A stretch of 27,119 nucleotides of DNA from CAZMYO01 sp964570525 (GTDB lineage Bacteria > Patescibacteriota > Patescibacteriia > Magasanikbacterales > GWA2-37-8): positions 1 through 27,119 of the forward strand of contig CAZMYO010000050.1 of assembly GCA_964570525.1 (NCBI GenBank). Direction: 5' to 3'. Below are positions 20,408-27,062 of the stretch, piece after piece. The notes beneath the pieces were generated by a model that saw only the letters and a program-made list of their open reading frames with translations, did not search any database and had not been told where the DNA came from. Made by a program: the position numbers and the translations under genes. Position 1 is the first letter of the stretch. Every line of letters begins with the position of its first letter.

Positions 20408-20466
20408 TAGACTACGGTCTACGGCCGATCGGTGCTGTAGTCTGTAGTCCGTTTAGCTGTAGTCCA
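20408..20466. repeat. GTAGTC word array in the secE leader
   Basis: GACTACGGTCTACGG at the left pairs with TGTAGTC, TGTAGTC and TGTAGTC words at the right around GCCGATCGGTGC. It shares GTCCGTTTAGCTGTAGTCC with 19467-19512. Confidence 0.8.
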
Positions 20467-20509
20467 TTTAAAGGTTTTTTAAAACAGCCTTTCGGCCGTT
20501 GTTAAGAAC

Positions 20510-20538
20510 ATGGTACCCTATAATAAGAAAAGTGTCAA
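20510..20538 (-). promoter_or_regulatory. Promoter of secE-nusG-rplK
   Basis: A perfect -35 TTGACA (20538-20533), a 17-nt spacer and TACCAT (20515-20510) on the minus strand. A hairpin GGCC-GAAA-GGCT with a following T-run (about 20475-20500) lies at the start of the transcript and may be an attenuator. Confidence 0.75.
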
Positions 20539-20570
20539 GACTCAAGGTGTGGATACTTTAGTAATTATAG

Positions 20571-20894
20571 TTATTTTCCAGTAAGAAATTTCTCTAATGC
20601 TAGCTTGATTGCCGCCATTTCATCGGGGGAAAAAACTCGAGAATCCGAACAGAAAAAACCATGTTTTATGTCTATCGAACCAGATGTGGAATCAGAGAAC
20701 CCCTCCGGATCAATCTCCACATGAAGACCCTCTTTGGCATCCCAAAGCTTGATAGTAAAAGTATGTCGGTCTAGTGACCATTTAAGAAAGTGTCCGGCGA
20801 CATAACTATCTCGAAGAGTATTTGAGGTGCCGCGTTCGGGTTTTATCTTATAGAACTCGGCCATTGATTCAGGATTACTCGGTGGACGCTCCAT
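20571..20894 (-). CDS. Orphan protein, unknown function
   Basis: A 107-residue protein. The central part looks like a small beta-sheet (HFLKWSLDRHTFTIKLWDAKEG, LHVEIDPEGF), ending in a helix (FSPDEMAAIKLALEKFLTGK). I do not recognise it. It lies directly behind the second copy of the gyrB 3' end, and its start codon is 9 nt from that copy's stop. It would thus originally have been the gene right behind gyrB, before the 83-residue gene was inserted. Confidence 0.6.
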   Translation of the reverse strand: MERPPSNPESMAEFYKIKPERGTSNTLRDSYVAGHFLKWSLDRHTFTIKLWDAKEGLHVEIDPEGFSDSTSGSIDIKHGFFCSDSRVFSPDEMAAIKLALEKFLTGK

Positions 20895-20902
20895 AGTCTG
20901 AT

Positions 20903-20944
20903 TTAGATATCAAGGTTTTGTACCGACTTGGCATATGTTTGTTT
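20903..20944 (-). pseudogene. Second copy of the gyrB 3' end
   Basis: The minus strand reads KQTYAKSVQNLDI then TAA. GyrB itself ends IQTYAKSVQNLDI then TAA. The 12 residues QTYAKSVQNLDI are identical although six codons differ, every difference being synonymous. Upstream of KLKQ the frame meets a TAA, so only the tail exists. It abuts the stop of the 83-residue gene, which lies between the two copies. Confidence 0.93.
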
Positions 20945-21195
20945 CAGTTTTTAGGTCTTTTTTTCGATTGATCAATTTCGTGCTCCATTTTTTCTATTGA
21001 TTTTTTTGCAAAATCAGCGCATACATCGGCTAACTCGCGTGCTGCATCCTCCTCAATTGCACCCATTAAAATATGCAAAATAACGACTAGTTCATGTTCT
21101 CCATTCGATTCCGCCTCTTTAGCAAGCTTTTCTATTTCTTGTAAGAAATACATCTTGTCTTTTTTTTCGCGAGGACCACCTTCTGGATTTACCAT
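20944..21195 (-). CDS. Orphan helical protein between two gyrB 3' ends
   Basis: An 83-residue, charged, all-helical protein (MYFLQEIEKLAKEAESNGEH, VVILHILMGAIEEDAARELADVCADFAKKSIEKMEHEIDQ) with a basic end. No known family is recognised. It starts 17 nt after the gyrB stop, probably co-transcribed with it, and its stop codon touches the duplicated gyrB tail. The position marks it as cargo of an insertion at the gyrB 3' end. An inner Met at residue 15 is an alternative start. Confidence 0.65.
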   Translation of the reverse strand: MVNPEGGPREKKDKMYFLQEIEKLAKEAESNGEHELVVILHILMGAIEEDAARELADVCADFAKKSIEKMEHEIDQSKKRPKN

Positions 21196-21212
21196 ATAAT
21201 TTTTTATTAAAA

Positions 21213-23462
21213 TTAAATATCCAAATTTTGCACCGACTTGGCGTATGTCTGAATAAACTTCTTGCGCGGTTCAACTTCGTCGCCCATGAGAATTTCAAAA
21301 GTTTCGTTCGCGAGCTCGGCATCGTCGGCGGTTACCAGTTTCATAATACGATTGGCCGGATCCATGGTGGTGTCCCAAAGCTGTTCGGGGTTCATTTCTC
21401 CCAAACCTTTATAGCGTTGAATGTTAACTTTGGTGCCGCCAATAACTAAGGCCTCAACTTCTGGTTCACCCTCGTCCGCTTCCGTTGCCGCCACACCCTC
21501 CTCCGGAGTAGCGGGGAGCGAACTGATCGCTGCAGCTTTAGTTCTGGCTTCAGTTTTTCCAGCTTTAGTCTTCTTTAATTCATCAATAATTCGTTCTTTT
21601 TCTGCCGCGTCATAAGCGTAGTGCATTTCTTTGCCGTATTTTACGCTGTAGAGCGGCGGCTGGGCGATGTAGATGTGGCTGTTTTTAATCAGCTCTGGAT
21701 AATAGCGGTAGAAAAAGGTAAGAAGAAGCGTCCGGATGTGCGCGCCGTCCACGTCGGCATCGGTCATAATAACGATGCGATGGTAGCGGAGTTTAGAGAT
21801 ATCAAACTGCTCGCCAATGTTGGTGCCCATGGCGATGATGAGGGACTTGAGTTCATTATTGGTAAGAATTTTATCGAGCCGGGCGCGTTCCACGTTTAGA
21901 ACTTTGCCGCGCAAGGGCAGGATTGCTTGGTGTTCGCGGTCGCGGCCTTGCTTAGCCGAGCCACCGGCCGAGTCTCCCTCGACGATAAACAGTTCGGAGT
22001 CTTCGGCGTTCCGGCTCGAACAGTCGGCGAGCTTACCCGGCAGGGTAAAACCTTCCAGAGCGCCTTTTCGTAAAATGGTGTCGCGAGCGATTTTGGCGGC
22101 CGCCCGAGCCTTGGCGGAGAGTACGCATTTGCCAATAATGCCCTCGGCATCTTTGGGATGTTCTTCCAAAAAGATGAGGAAACCGTCGCCAAGAATTGCT
22201 TCCACCGCGGTTTTGGCTTCGGTGTTGCCCAGCTTGCCTTTAGTTTGTCCCTCGAATTGCGGCTCTCTAAGTTTGATCGAGATAACCACATTGAGGCCTT
22301 CGCGCACATCTTCACCGCTTAAGTTGGTGTCTTTTTCTTTAAGGAAGCCCTTGTTTCTGGCGTAGGTATTGATGCTTCGCGTGAGCGCGGTTCGGAAACC
22401 GGCCACGTGCGTGCCGCCATCGGCGTTATAAATGTTGTTGGTAAAGGCAAAAAGCGACTCGGTGAATTCGTTGGTATATTGGAGGGCGATTTCCACATTC
22501 ACTCCCGCGTGTTCTTTTTCTATATAAAAAACTGTTTCGTTTTTTACTTCTTTGTTTTGATTTAGATAACGGATATACGAGGCCACGCCGCCCTCGAAGT
22601 AGAATTGATAGGTGGGGTTGGGGAAGGAGACGGAGGTTTTATCAACCTCTTTTTCTTCCGGGCTGCGTTCGTCTTTAATTATCATGTGTACGCCCTTGGT
22701 GAGGTAGGTATGCTGGCGCAGATGATCGATAATGGTTTTCCATTCAAAATCGAGAGTTTCAAAAATAGTGGCGTCTGGTTTGAAGGTAATGACGGTGCCG
22801 ACATCTTTGGATTTGCCGATTTCGCGCACTTTTTTTAGCGGGTTGCCGTATTTATATTCCTGCATCCAAATTTTGCCGTCGCGGTGCACTTCGGCTTTGG
22901 TGTAGACGGACAAGGCGTTAACGACGGAAACACCGACGCCGTGCAAACCGCCGGATATTTTGTATCCTTCACCGCCGAACTTTCCTCCGGCATGGAGCTT
23001 GGTCATAACTACTTCCAAGGCGCTCACCTTTTGTTGCGGGTGAATATCCACGGGAATACCACGGCCATTATCGCGGACTTCAACAGTATGATCCGGGAGT
23101 AAGCGCACAGTAATTTGATTGGCAAAGCCAGCCATCGCTTCATCAATGGAGTTATCAACCACCTCCCAAATTAGATGATGCAAGCCGGTGGTGCCGGTGG
23201 AGCCAATATACATGCCCGGGCGGCGGCGCACCGCTTCCAAGCCCTCGAGAACAGTAATACTCTCGGCGCTGTAGCTAGTCGATTTTGGACTAGGGACTAC
23301 GGTCGACGGACTACGATCCAGGGTCTTTTTTTGCTGTGCTGTAGTCTGTAGTTTTTGTTCTATAGTCTTCTCTTTCGAAGTAGCCGTAGCGTTATTCCTC
23401 GCGACTTTTTGAGCGACAGGTTTGGTATCGATCCTCCCTTTTTGGACTTTGCGTTGGGGCAT
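21213..23462 (-). CDS. gyrB: DNA gyrase subunit B with N-terminal extension and inserted loop
   Basis: The ATPase subunit of gyrase, 749 residues. Core from residue ~63: SYSAESITVLEGLEAVRRRPGMYIGS, EVVDNSIDEAMAG, DNGRGIPVDIH, GGLHGVGVSVVNALS. The TOPRIM part has EGDSAGGSAKQGRDREHQAILPLRGK near residue 494 and MTDADVDGAHIRTLLLTFFYRY. The end is QRYKGLGEMNPEQLWDTTMDP...PRKKFIQTYAKSVQNLDI. Residues 1-62 are extra; part is encoded by a GTAGTC-type array (23286-23356). Residues ~628-672 (KKTKAGKTEARTKAAA...) are a low-complexity insertion relative to short GyrB forms. ParE cannot be fully excluded. A good promoter lies at 23517-23545. Confidence 0.95.
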   Translation of the reverse strand: MPQRKVQKGRIDTKPVAQKVARNNATATSKEKTIEQKLQTTAQQKKTLDRSPSTVVPSPKSTSYSAESITVLEGLEAVRRRPGMYIGSTGTTGLHHLIWEVVDNSIDEAMAGFANQITVRLLPDHTVEVRDNGRGIPVDIHPQQKVSALEVVMTKLHAGGKFGGEGYKISGGLHGVGVSVVNALSVYTKAEVHRDGKIWMQEYKYGNPLKKVREIGKSKDVGTVITFKPDATIFETLDFEWKTIIDHLRQHTYLTKGVHMIIKDERSPEEKEVDKTSVSFPNPTYQFYFEGGVASYIRYLNQNKEVKNETVFYIEKEHAGVNVEIALQYTNEFTESLFAFTNNIYNADGGTHVAGFRTALTRSINTYARNKGFLKEKDTNLSGEDVREGLNVVISIKLREPQFEGQTKGKLGNTEAKTAVEAILGDGFLIFLEEHPKDAEGIIGKCVLSAKARAAAKIARDTILRKGALEGFTLPGKLADCSSRNAEDSELFIVEGDSAGGSAKQGRDREHQAILPLRGKVLNVERARLDKILTNNELKSLIIAMGTNIGEQFDISKLRYHRIVIMTDADVDGAHIRTLLLTFFYRYYPELIKNSHIYIAQPPLYSVKYGKEMHYAYDAAEKERIIDELKKTKAGKTEARTKAAAISSLPATPEEGVAATEADEGEPEVEALVIGGTKVNIQRYKGLGEMNPEQLWDTTMDPANRIMKLVTADDAELANETFEILMGDEVEPRKKFIQTYAKSVQNLDI
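23286..23356. repeat. GTAGTC-type word array coding the GyrB N-terminal extension
   Basis: GGACTAG, GGACTACG, GTCGAC and GGACTACG at the left; GCTGTAG, TCTGTAG and TATAGTC at the right in opposite sense. It is translated as roughly residues 36-59 of GyrB, a stretch with no counterpart in normal GyrB. Confidence 0.75.
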
Positions 23463-23516
23463 ATATCATTAAAACAATAAAACATCAAAACAAAAAAGCA
23501 ATTATTTAGTGGTAGT

Positions 23517-23545
23517 ATTTTAGCATAAAGAAGGGAAGCGGGCAA
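23517..23545 (-). promoter_or_regulatory. Promoter of gyrB
   Basis: TTGCCC (23545-23540), a 17-nt spacer and TAAAAT (23522-23517) preceded by TGC (extended -10) on the minus strand, about 55 nt before the gyrB ATG. Confidence 0.72.
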
Positions 23546-23567
23546 GGGGCTTGGGGGTAAAAATACT

Positions 23568-23596
23568 TTGTAAAATTTACAATTTTAAGGTATCAT
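23568..23596 (+). promoter_or_regulatory. Leaderless promoter of the 319-residue membrane protein gene, with palindrome
   Basis: TTGTAA (23568-23573), a 17-nt spacer and TATCAT (23591-23596) put the start at or next to the ATG at 23604. The -35 overlaps a perfect palindrome TTGTAAA-A-TTTACAA (23568-23582), a possible operator. Confidence 0.6.
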
Positions 23597-23603
23597 AATA
23601 ATC

Positions 23604-24563
23604 ATGCTAAACATCTATACGCCAAACAATCATAATGGAGAAAGTCCGGCGGCAAAAGCGTTGAACGGAAAGAAGAATGGAAAAGAAAAAAAGGCGGATT
23701 TTCGCACCTACATTGACCCAACCGGAGAGCTTGACAGTAAAAAGTTGGGATGGGGAATCTGGTACGTCGAGCACCGGTTAACGCTCTACCGCGTACTTTT
23801 AATTAGCCTGATAGCTTTAAGCGCTGTTTTTTGGTTGTTTAGCTTGTGGAAATGGGGGAATTATTTAATTTTTGGCCTAACCGCCGACCAGCGTCTTGGC
23901 CAGGAGTTGAGCCGTTTCAATAATTACACGTTAGCGCAGCCGCATTTTGCTCCGGCGCCAATAAGCGTAATAAGCACGCAGGTTTTGCCGGGAGGAAAAG
24001 ACAAATACGATGTTGTCGCTGAAGTGATTAACCCCAACGACCACTGGCTCGCGCGCTTCGATTATTATTTTATCGTCGGTAGCGAAAAAACCCCCGCGCA
24101 AACGAGCTTTTTATTACCGGACGAAGCTCGCCTGGTCGGCATTCTTGGATTATCCAGCGCTCAAGCGGCCACCCTGGTTCTGGAAAACGTCGCTTGGACC
24201 CGCATCTCCGGCCACACGGTGCCGAACCCCAAGGCTTGGCAAGCGGATCGTTTGAATTTTGCGGTCAGTGATTTCGGTTTTAACTCCCTCCAGACCGTGG
24301 AAGCGCCGCACGCGAACACAATCACCTTTAGCTTCACCAACAACAGCCCGTTTAATTACGTTGAGCCAAAGTTTATCGCGGGGCTTTATCAAGGAGATAC
24401 TTTGGTAGGAGTCTTGCCTCTGCAGTTGCCGGTTTTCAATTCCTTGGAAACTAAAAAAATTGATCTGCGGAGTTTTGTACCCAACTTGGGGGTGGACAGC
24501 CTTAAAGTTTTTCCGCTCATAAACGTGTACGACCAGGCAGTATACTTGCCGCCAGCGAAGTGA
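23604..24563 (+). CDS. Single-span membrane protein with large outer domain, unknown function
   Basis: A 319-residue protein. Residues 1-60 are polar (Asn/Lys-rich, then YIDPTGELDSKKLGWGIWYVEHR); one membrane helix lies at about 62-82 (YRVLLISLIALSAVFWLFSLW). The rest is an extracytoplasmic, probably beta-sandwich region: DKYDVVAEVINPNDHWLARFDYYFIV, FGFNSLQTVEAPHANTITFSFTNNSPFNYVEPKFIAGLYQGDTLVG. Two similar halves about 150 residues apart suggest tandem domains. I do not recognise a named family. It probably forms an operon with the downstream rodA/ftsW gene, hinting at an envelope role. Confidence 0.75.
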   Translation: MLNIYTPNNHNGESPAAKALNGKKNGKEKKADFRTYIDPTGELDSKKLGWGIWYVEHRLTLYRVLLISLIALSAVFWLFSLWKWGNYLIFGLTADQRLGQELSRFNNYTLAQPHFAPAPISVISTQVLPGGKDKYDVVAEVINPNDHWLARFDYYFIVGSEKTPAQTSFLLPDEARLVGILGLSSAQAATLVLENVAWTRISGHTVPNPKAWQADRLNFAVSDFGFNSLQTVEAPHANTITFSFTNNSPFNYVEPKFIAGLYQGDTLVGVLPLQLPVFNSLETKKIDLRSFVPNLGVDSLKVFPLINVYDQAVYLPPAK

Positions 24564-24569
24564 TTAGTC

Positions 24570-24655
24570 AACAGTCTGTAAAGCCCATAAAGTTCGTCAA
24601 GCGCAACTTTATACCTGACTTTATAGACTTTTGACTTTATAGACTTTATGGACTA
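24570..24655. repeat. Inverted word array running into the rodA/ftsW start codon
   Basis: GTCTGTAAAGCCCATAAAGT at the left is opposed by GACTTTATAGACTTTTGACT and TTATAGACTTTATGGAC at the right. The last word contains the ATG of the next gene (24648). Confidence 0.7.
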
Positions 24656-25742
24656 TTTTCGAAAATTCTCTCCCCGTAGCTTTGATTGGATACTCCTGGT
24701 CGCCATGTTATTGTTGGTAGCCTTGGGGCTGGCCGCCATTTATAGCGTCGACTTATCGCGTGGCCAGGAATTTGTTTATTTCCGAAAACAGCTTATCGCG
24801 GGCGGTATCGGCCTGACTCTTCTCGTTGGCGCCAGCCTTACGCAGTATACTTTTTTTCGTTCGTACGCGAAATTATTTTATCTTCTCTCGATTATTCTTT
24901 TGGTGGCGGTTTTTTTGTTCGGTACCAACATCCGCGGTTCTAAAAGTTGGTTTACCTTCGGCGGCTTTTCTTTTCAGCCGCTCGAGGCGGCCAAGGTCGG
25001 AGTAATTTTACTTTTGGCCTACATAGTTTATAATTTTGGGAGGCGTTTTGAACGTCCTTTGTTTTTTATTGGCACCGGAATTATTACTTTTCTAGTCATG
25101 CTCCTTATAATGCTCGAGCGTGATTTGGGCTCCTCCATTATCATTGGTTCCATTTGGTTTGGAATAATGCTCCTGGTTGGCGCGCGGCGCGCGTATATTT
25201 TGGGCTTAGTTGGGGCGGTAATAGTTGCCTCTGTCGTCGGCTGGTTTTTTCTTCTCCATCCCTACCAAAAAGAACGCCTACTCACCTTTATCCATCCGGA
25301 GCGGGATGCCTTAGGCGCCGGCTATAATAGCACCCAGGCGATTATCGCGGTGGGGGCGGGGCAATGGCTGGGGCGGGGTTTAGGTTTTGGGTCGCAGAGC
25401 CAACTTAGGTTTTTGCCGGAAGCGCAGACCGACTTCGTTTTTTCCGTTATTGCCGAAGAGTTGGGGCTCGCGGGTATCGTGGCGCTGCTTATTCTTTTTG
25501 GCGTCGTGCTCTGGCGACTGGTTGTTTTGGTAAAAAAATCTAACGATGATTTTGTATCCGTTACCGTGAGCGGCATTGCCATTTTATTTTTTAGCCAGTT
25601 TATGGTGAACACCGGCGCCAACATCGGCCTTCTGCCTATTACCGGTGTAACTTTGCCGTTCGTAAGCTATGGCGGGTCATCCCTTATCATCAGTTTGTTT
25701 CTTATCGGGCTGGCGGAAAGCATGGTGGAGAAAAAATATTGA
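24648..25742 (+). CDS. rodA: FtsW/RodA/SpoVE-family peptidoglycan glycosyltransferase (RodA-like)
   Basis: A 364-residue SEDS protein with about ten membrane helices that polymerises lipid II. Motifs: LVALGLAAIYS, GSKSWFTFGGFSFQPLEAAKVGVILLLAY, MLERDLGSSIIIGSIWFGIML, FHPERDALGAGYNSTQAIIAVGAGQWLGRGLGFGSQSQLRFLPEAQTDFVFSVIAEELGLAG (here IHPERD) and GANIGLLPITGVTLPFVSYGGSSLI. The conserved Asp in AQTDFVF and the G-S-K-S-W-F segment fit RodA better than FtsW, but the split is not firm without a tree. The start codon lies inside a word array. mltG and the PAP2 phosphatase are other wall genes in the window. Confidence 0.93.
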   Translation: MDYFRKFSPRSFDWILLVAMLLLVALGLAAIYSVDLSRGQEFVYFRKQLIAGGIGLTLLVGASLTQYTFFRSYAKLFYLLSIILLVAVFLFGTNIRGSKSWFTFGGFSFQPLEAAKVGVILLLAYIVYNFGRRFERPLFFIGTGIITFLVMLLIMLERDLGSSIIIGSIWFGIMLLVGARRAYILGLVGAVIVASVVGWFFLLHPYQKERLLTFIHPERDALGAGYNSTQAIIAVGAGQWLGRGLGFGSQSQLRFLPEAQTDFVFSVIAEELGLAGIVALLILFGVVLWRLVVLVKKSNDDFVSVTVSGIAILFFSQFMVNTGANIGLLPITGVTLPFVSYGGSSLIISLFLIGLAESMVEKKY

Positions 25743-25821
25743 AGATTAAAGATTGGATTGTTTTTTCGTTCAGCCTGTCGTTCACTTTCTGATATTTATA
25801 AAGCTTACGGCTGATTCGCCG

Positions 25822-25926
25822 ATGGTTGTTGAAGAGGAGATGTGGAAAAGTAGAATGTCCGAAGTGATGAATGAAACACCACCGGCTTACGCCAGTGGTG
25901 TGTCGATGGAAGAATCAAAAAACTAA
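25822..25926 (+). CDS. Possible tiny ORF or gene fragment
   Basis: A 34-residue frame (MVVEEEMWKSRMSEVMNETP, then PAYASGVSMEESKN). The hairpin ACACCAC/GTGGTGT lies within it. It could be a fragment of a lost gene or simply untranslated sequence; no family is recognised. The rest of the gap between rodA and the next gene (25743-25821) holds only a short AGATTAAAGATTG word run after the rodA stop. Confidence 0.2.
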   Translation: MVVEEEMWKSRMSEVMNETPPAYASGVSMEESKN

Positions 25927-25933
25927 AACAAAT

Positions 25934-26179
25934 TTATCTTTCTTTGCCGTTTATTATAATGGCTATACTAACACTTTTACCACTGGGCGTGCTAACCACT
26001 ATTTTTACACTCTGTCCTGGGACTACATCTATTTCCGGTCTAACAGTTTCAACTATATCTGCAGAAAGTGAATCGCCAGTAAGGCCAATTTCATCAAATT
26101 TTTCAGCTGCACTGGCGGGCGCGGCTATCAGAGCGAGCGCTAAAAAGCTTGAGGCCAGAATGGGGATGTATTTTTTCAT
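25934..26179 (-). CDS. Small secreted protein, unknown function
   Basis: An 81-residue protein with a clear signal peptide (MKKYIPILASSFLALALIAAPASA, cleavage before AEKF) and a mature part of about 57 residues: EKFDEIGLTGDSLSADIVET, then VRPEIDVVPGQSVKIVVSTP, with a hydrophobic C-terminal strand VSIAIIING. No known family. It is driven by the consensus promoter inside the palindromic repeat (26236-26264), leaving a leader of about 50 nt. It is the last gene of a minus-strand series in which each small gene is preceded by a copy of that repeat. Confidence 0.7.
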   Translation of the reverse strand: MKKYIPILASSFLALALIAAPASAAEKFDEIGLTGDSLSADIVETVRPEIDVVPGQSVKIVVSTPSGKSVSIAIIINGKER

Positions 26180-26235
26180 ATAAAATGTTAAATAATAAGT
26201 TGCTTAAATAAAGTTGCGCTCGACCCCATACTAGC

Positions 26236-26264
26236 AAATTACCAAAACTATCAAAAATTGTCAA
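26236..26264 (-). promoter_or_regulatory. Promoter inside palindromic element, copy 1
   Basis: A perfect TTGACA (26264-26259), a 17-nt spacer and TAATTT (26241-26236) on the minus strand, facing the secreted-protein gene. The same promoter is conserved in copy 2. Confidence 0.75.
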
Positions 26265-26433
26265 ATTTTTGGCTTTTCGCTATTACGTATAACGTTCAAG
26301 TGTATGCGAAGTTGAAAAACTCCGCTACCTTAATTTAATTGTATCAAAAAGAGCGGAGTTTTTCAATTTGGGTGAGGGTTTTCAGGGAAAGCCCGAACCG
26401 CATACACTTTGTTATGCGTAGTAGCGAAAAGCA

Positions 26434-26457
26434 ATGGCCGCCTTCGCAGGCGGCCAT
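26434..26457 (-). terminator. Possible terminator behind the 106-residue gene
   Basis: A perfect 9-bp stem ATGGCCGCC/GGCGGCCAT, followed on the minus strand by TGCTTTT; only a weak T-run. It lies 24 nt after the stop codon at 26481 and is part of the palindromic element. Confidence 0.45.
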
Positions 26458-26480
26458 ATATTTTTGGTAATTTTGCTTTC

Positions 26481-26801
26481 TTAGTCGGATAACTTTTTGA
26501 TTATATAATCAAGCTTTTCTAGAATTCGTGGTAAATCATCAACTATTGGTGATTTAACCTCCGTTAGTAAAACGCTGTGCAAATCTCTGAATGTTATGTT
26601 TTCCCCGGAAATTTTTTTTGCCCTTATTGCCAGTTGCAGCTCTTCCAGTTTTTTTTGAATATGATTTGCAAGATCTGGTAATTTAGCAATAGCCTCAGAC
26701 ACGGCACCAACTGTTTCATTGGTATATTTTTCAAGATTATTCAAAGCCCTTTCCGTTTCCTCGGCGGATAATCGTGGTTGTTCATGAGGTTTTTCTGTCA
26801 T
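26481..26801 (-). CDS. Small helical orphan protein
   Basis: A 106-residue cytosolic protein, almost entirely helical: RLSAEETERALNNLEKYTNE, TVGAVSEAIAKLPDLANHIQ, KKLEELQLAIRAKK, and an end helix LPRILEKLDYIIKKLSD. Leu/Ile spacing suggests a coiled coil. No family is recognised. Its promoter (26861-26889) lies in the second copy of the palindromic repeat, with a leader of about 50 nt; its stop lies 3 nt from the outer end of copy 1. Confidence 0.7.
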   Translation of the reverse strand: MTEKPHEQPRLSAEETERALNNLEKYTNETVGAVSEAIAKLPDLANHIQKKLEELQLAIRAKKISGENITFRDLHSVLLTEVKSPIVDDLPRILEKLDYIIKKLSD

Positions 26802-26824
26802 AATTTTATTGGTTAATAATAACG

Positions 26825-27058
26825 TTGACTAAATAAAGTTACGCTCGACCATGTACTAGCAAATTACCAAAAATATCAAAAATTGTCAAATTTTTGGCTT
26901 TTCGCTATTACGCATATGCGAGTATGCGATGTTTGCCGTAGCGAAGCGGAAGAAAAATTTGGGTGAGGGGCGTGCCGAGCCCCGAACCGCATACGCTGTG
27001 TTAGCCGAGGGTGAGCGAAGCGAAAGCGCAGTGCCCCCTTGCGTAATAAAAGCCATTT
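26825..27058. repeat. Second copy of the promoter-bearing palindromic element
   Basis: The left ~85 nt (CTAGCAAATTACCAAAA, then TGTCAAATTTTTGGCTTTTC, then GCTATTACG) is nearly identical to copy 1. AATTTGGGTGAGGG and CCCGAACCGCATAC are also conserved, but the side hairpin between them has changed sequence while keeping pairing (GGGGC/GCCCC). The right part has extra sequence, and the distal inverted repeat seen in copy 1 is missing, so this copy is rearranged. Confidence 0.7.
26861..26889 (-). promoter_or_regulatory. Promoter inside palindromic element, copy 2
   Basis: TTGACA (26889-26884), a 17-nt spacer and TAATTT (26866-26861) on the minus strand, facing the 106-residue gene. Confidence 0.75.
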
Positions 27059-27062
27059 ATTT

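Larger units (their letters stand above)
26233..26478. mobile_element. MITE-like palindromic element with terminal inverted repeats (copy 1)
   Basis: The ends AGCAAATTACCAAAA and TTTTGGTAATTTTGCT are inverted repeats with one extra base. Inside, GCTTTTCGCTATTACGTATAAC (26272-26293) opposes the 26411-26432 stretch with two mismatches. GTGTATGCG opposes CGCATACAC, and GAAAAACTCCGCT opposes AGCGGAGTTTTTC. A side hairpin lies near 26374-26393 and another, ATGGCCGCC-TTCGCA-GGCGGCCAT, at 26434-26457. No transposase is encoded. The left end carries an outward minus-strand promoter. A second, altered copy lies at 26825-27058. Confidence 0.75.

Noticed and set aside
19018..20466. CRISPR array
   Set aside because: The repeats are short, degenerate, two-sided and without unique spacers; no cas genes are present.
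26272..26432. Integron attC site in the palindromic element
   Set aside because: R- and L-like paired boxes with uneven spacers look like attC, but the core motifs GTTRRRY and RYYYAAC fit only with mismatches, the L boxes pair perfectly without extrahelical bases, and copy 2 has lost the outer core. No integrase is present. A covariance-model search would decide.
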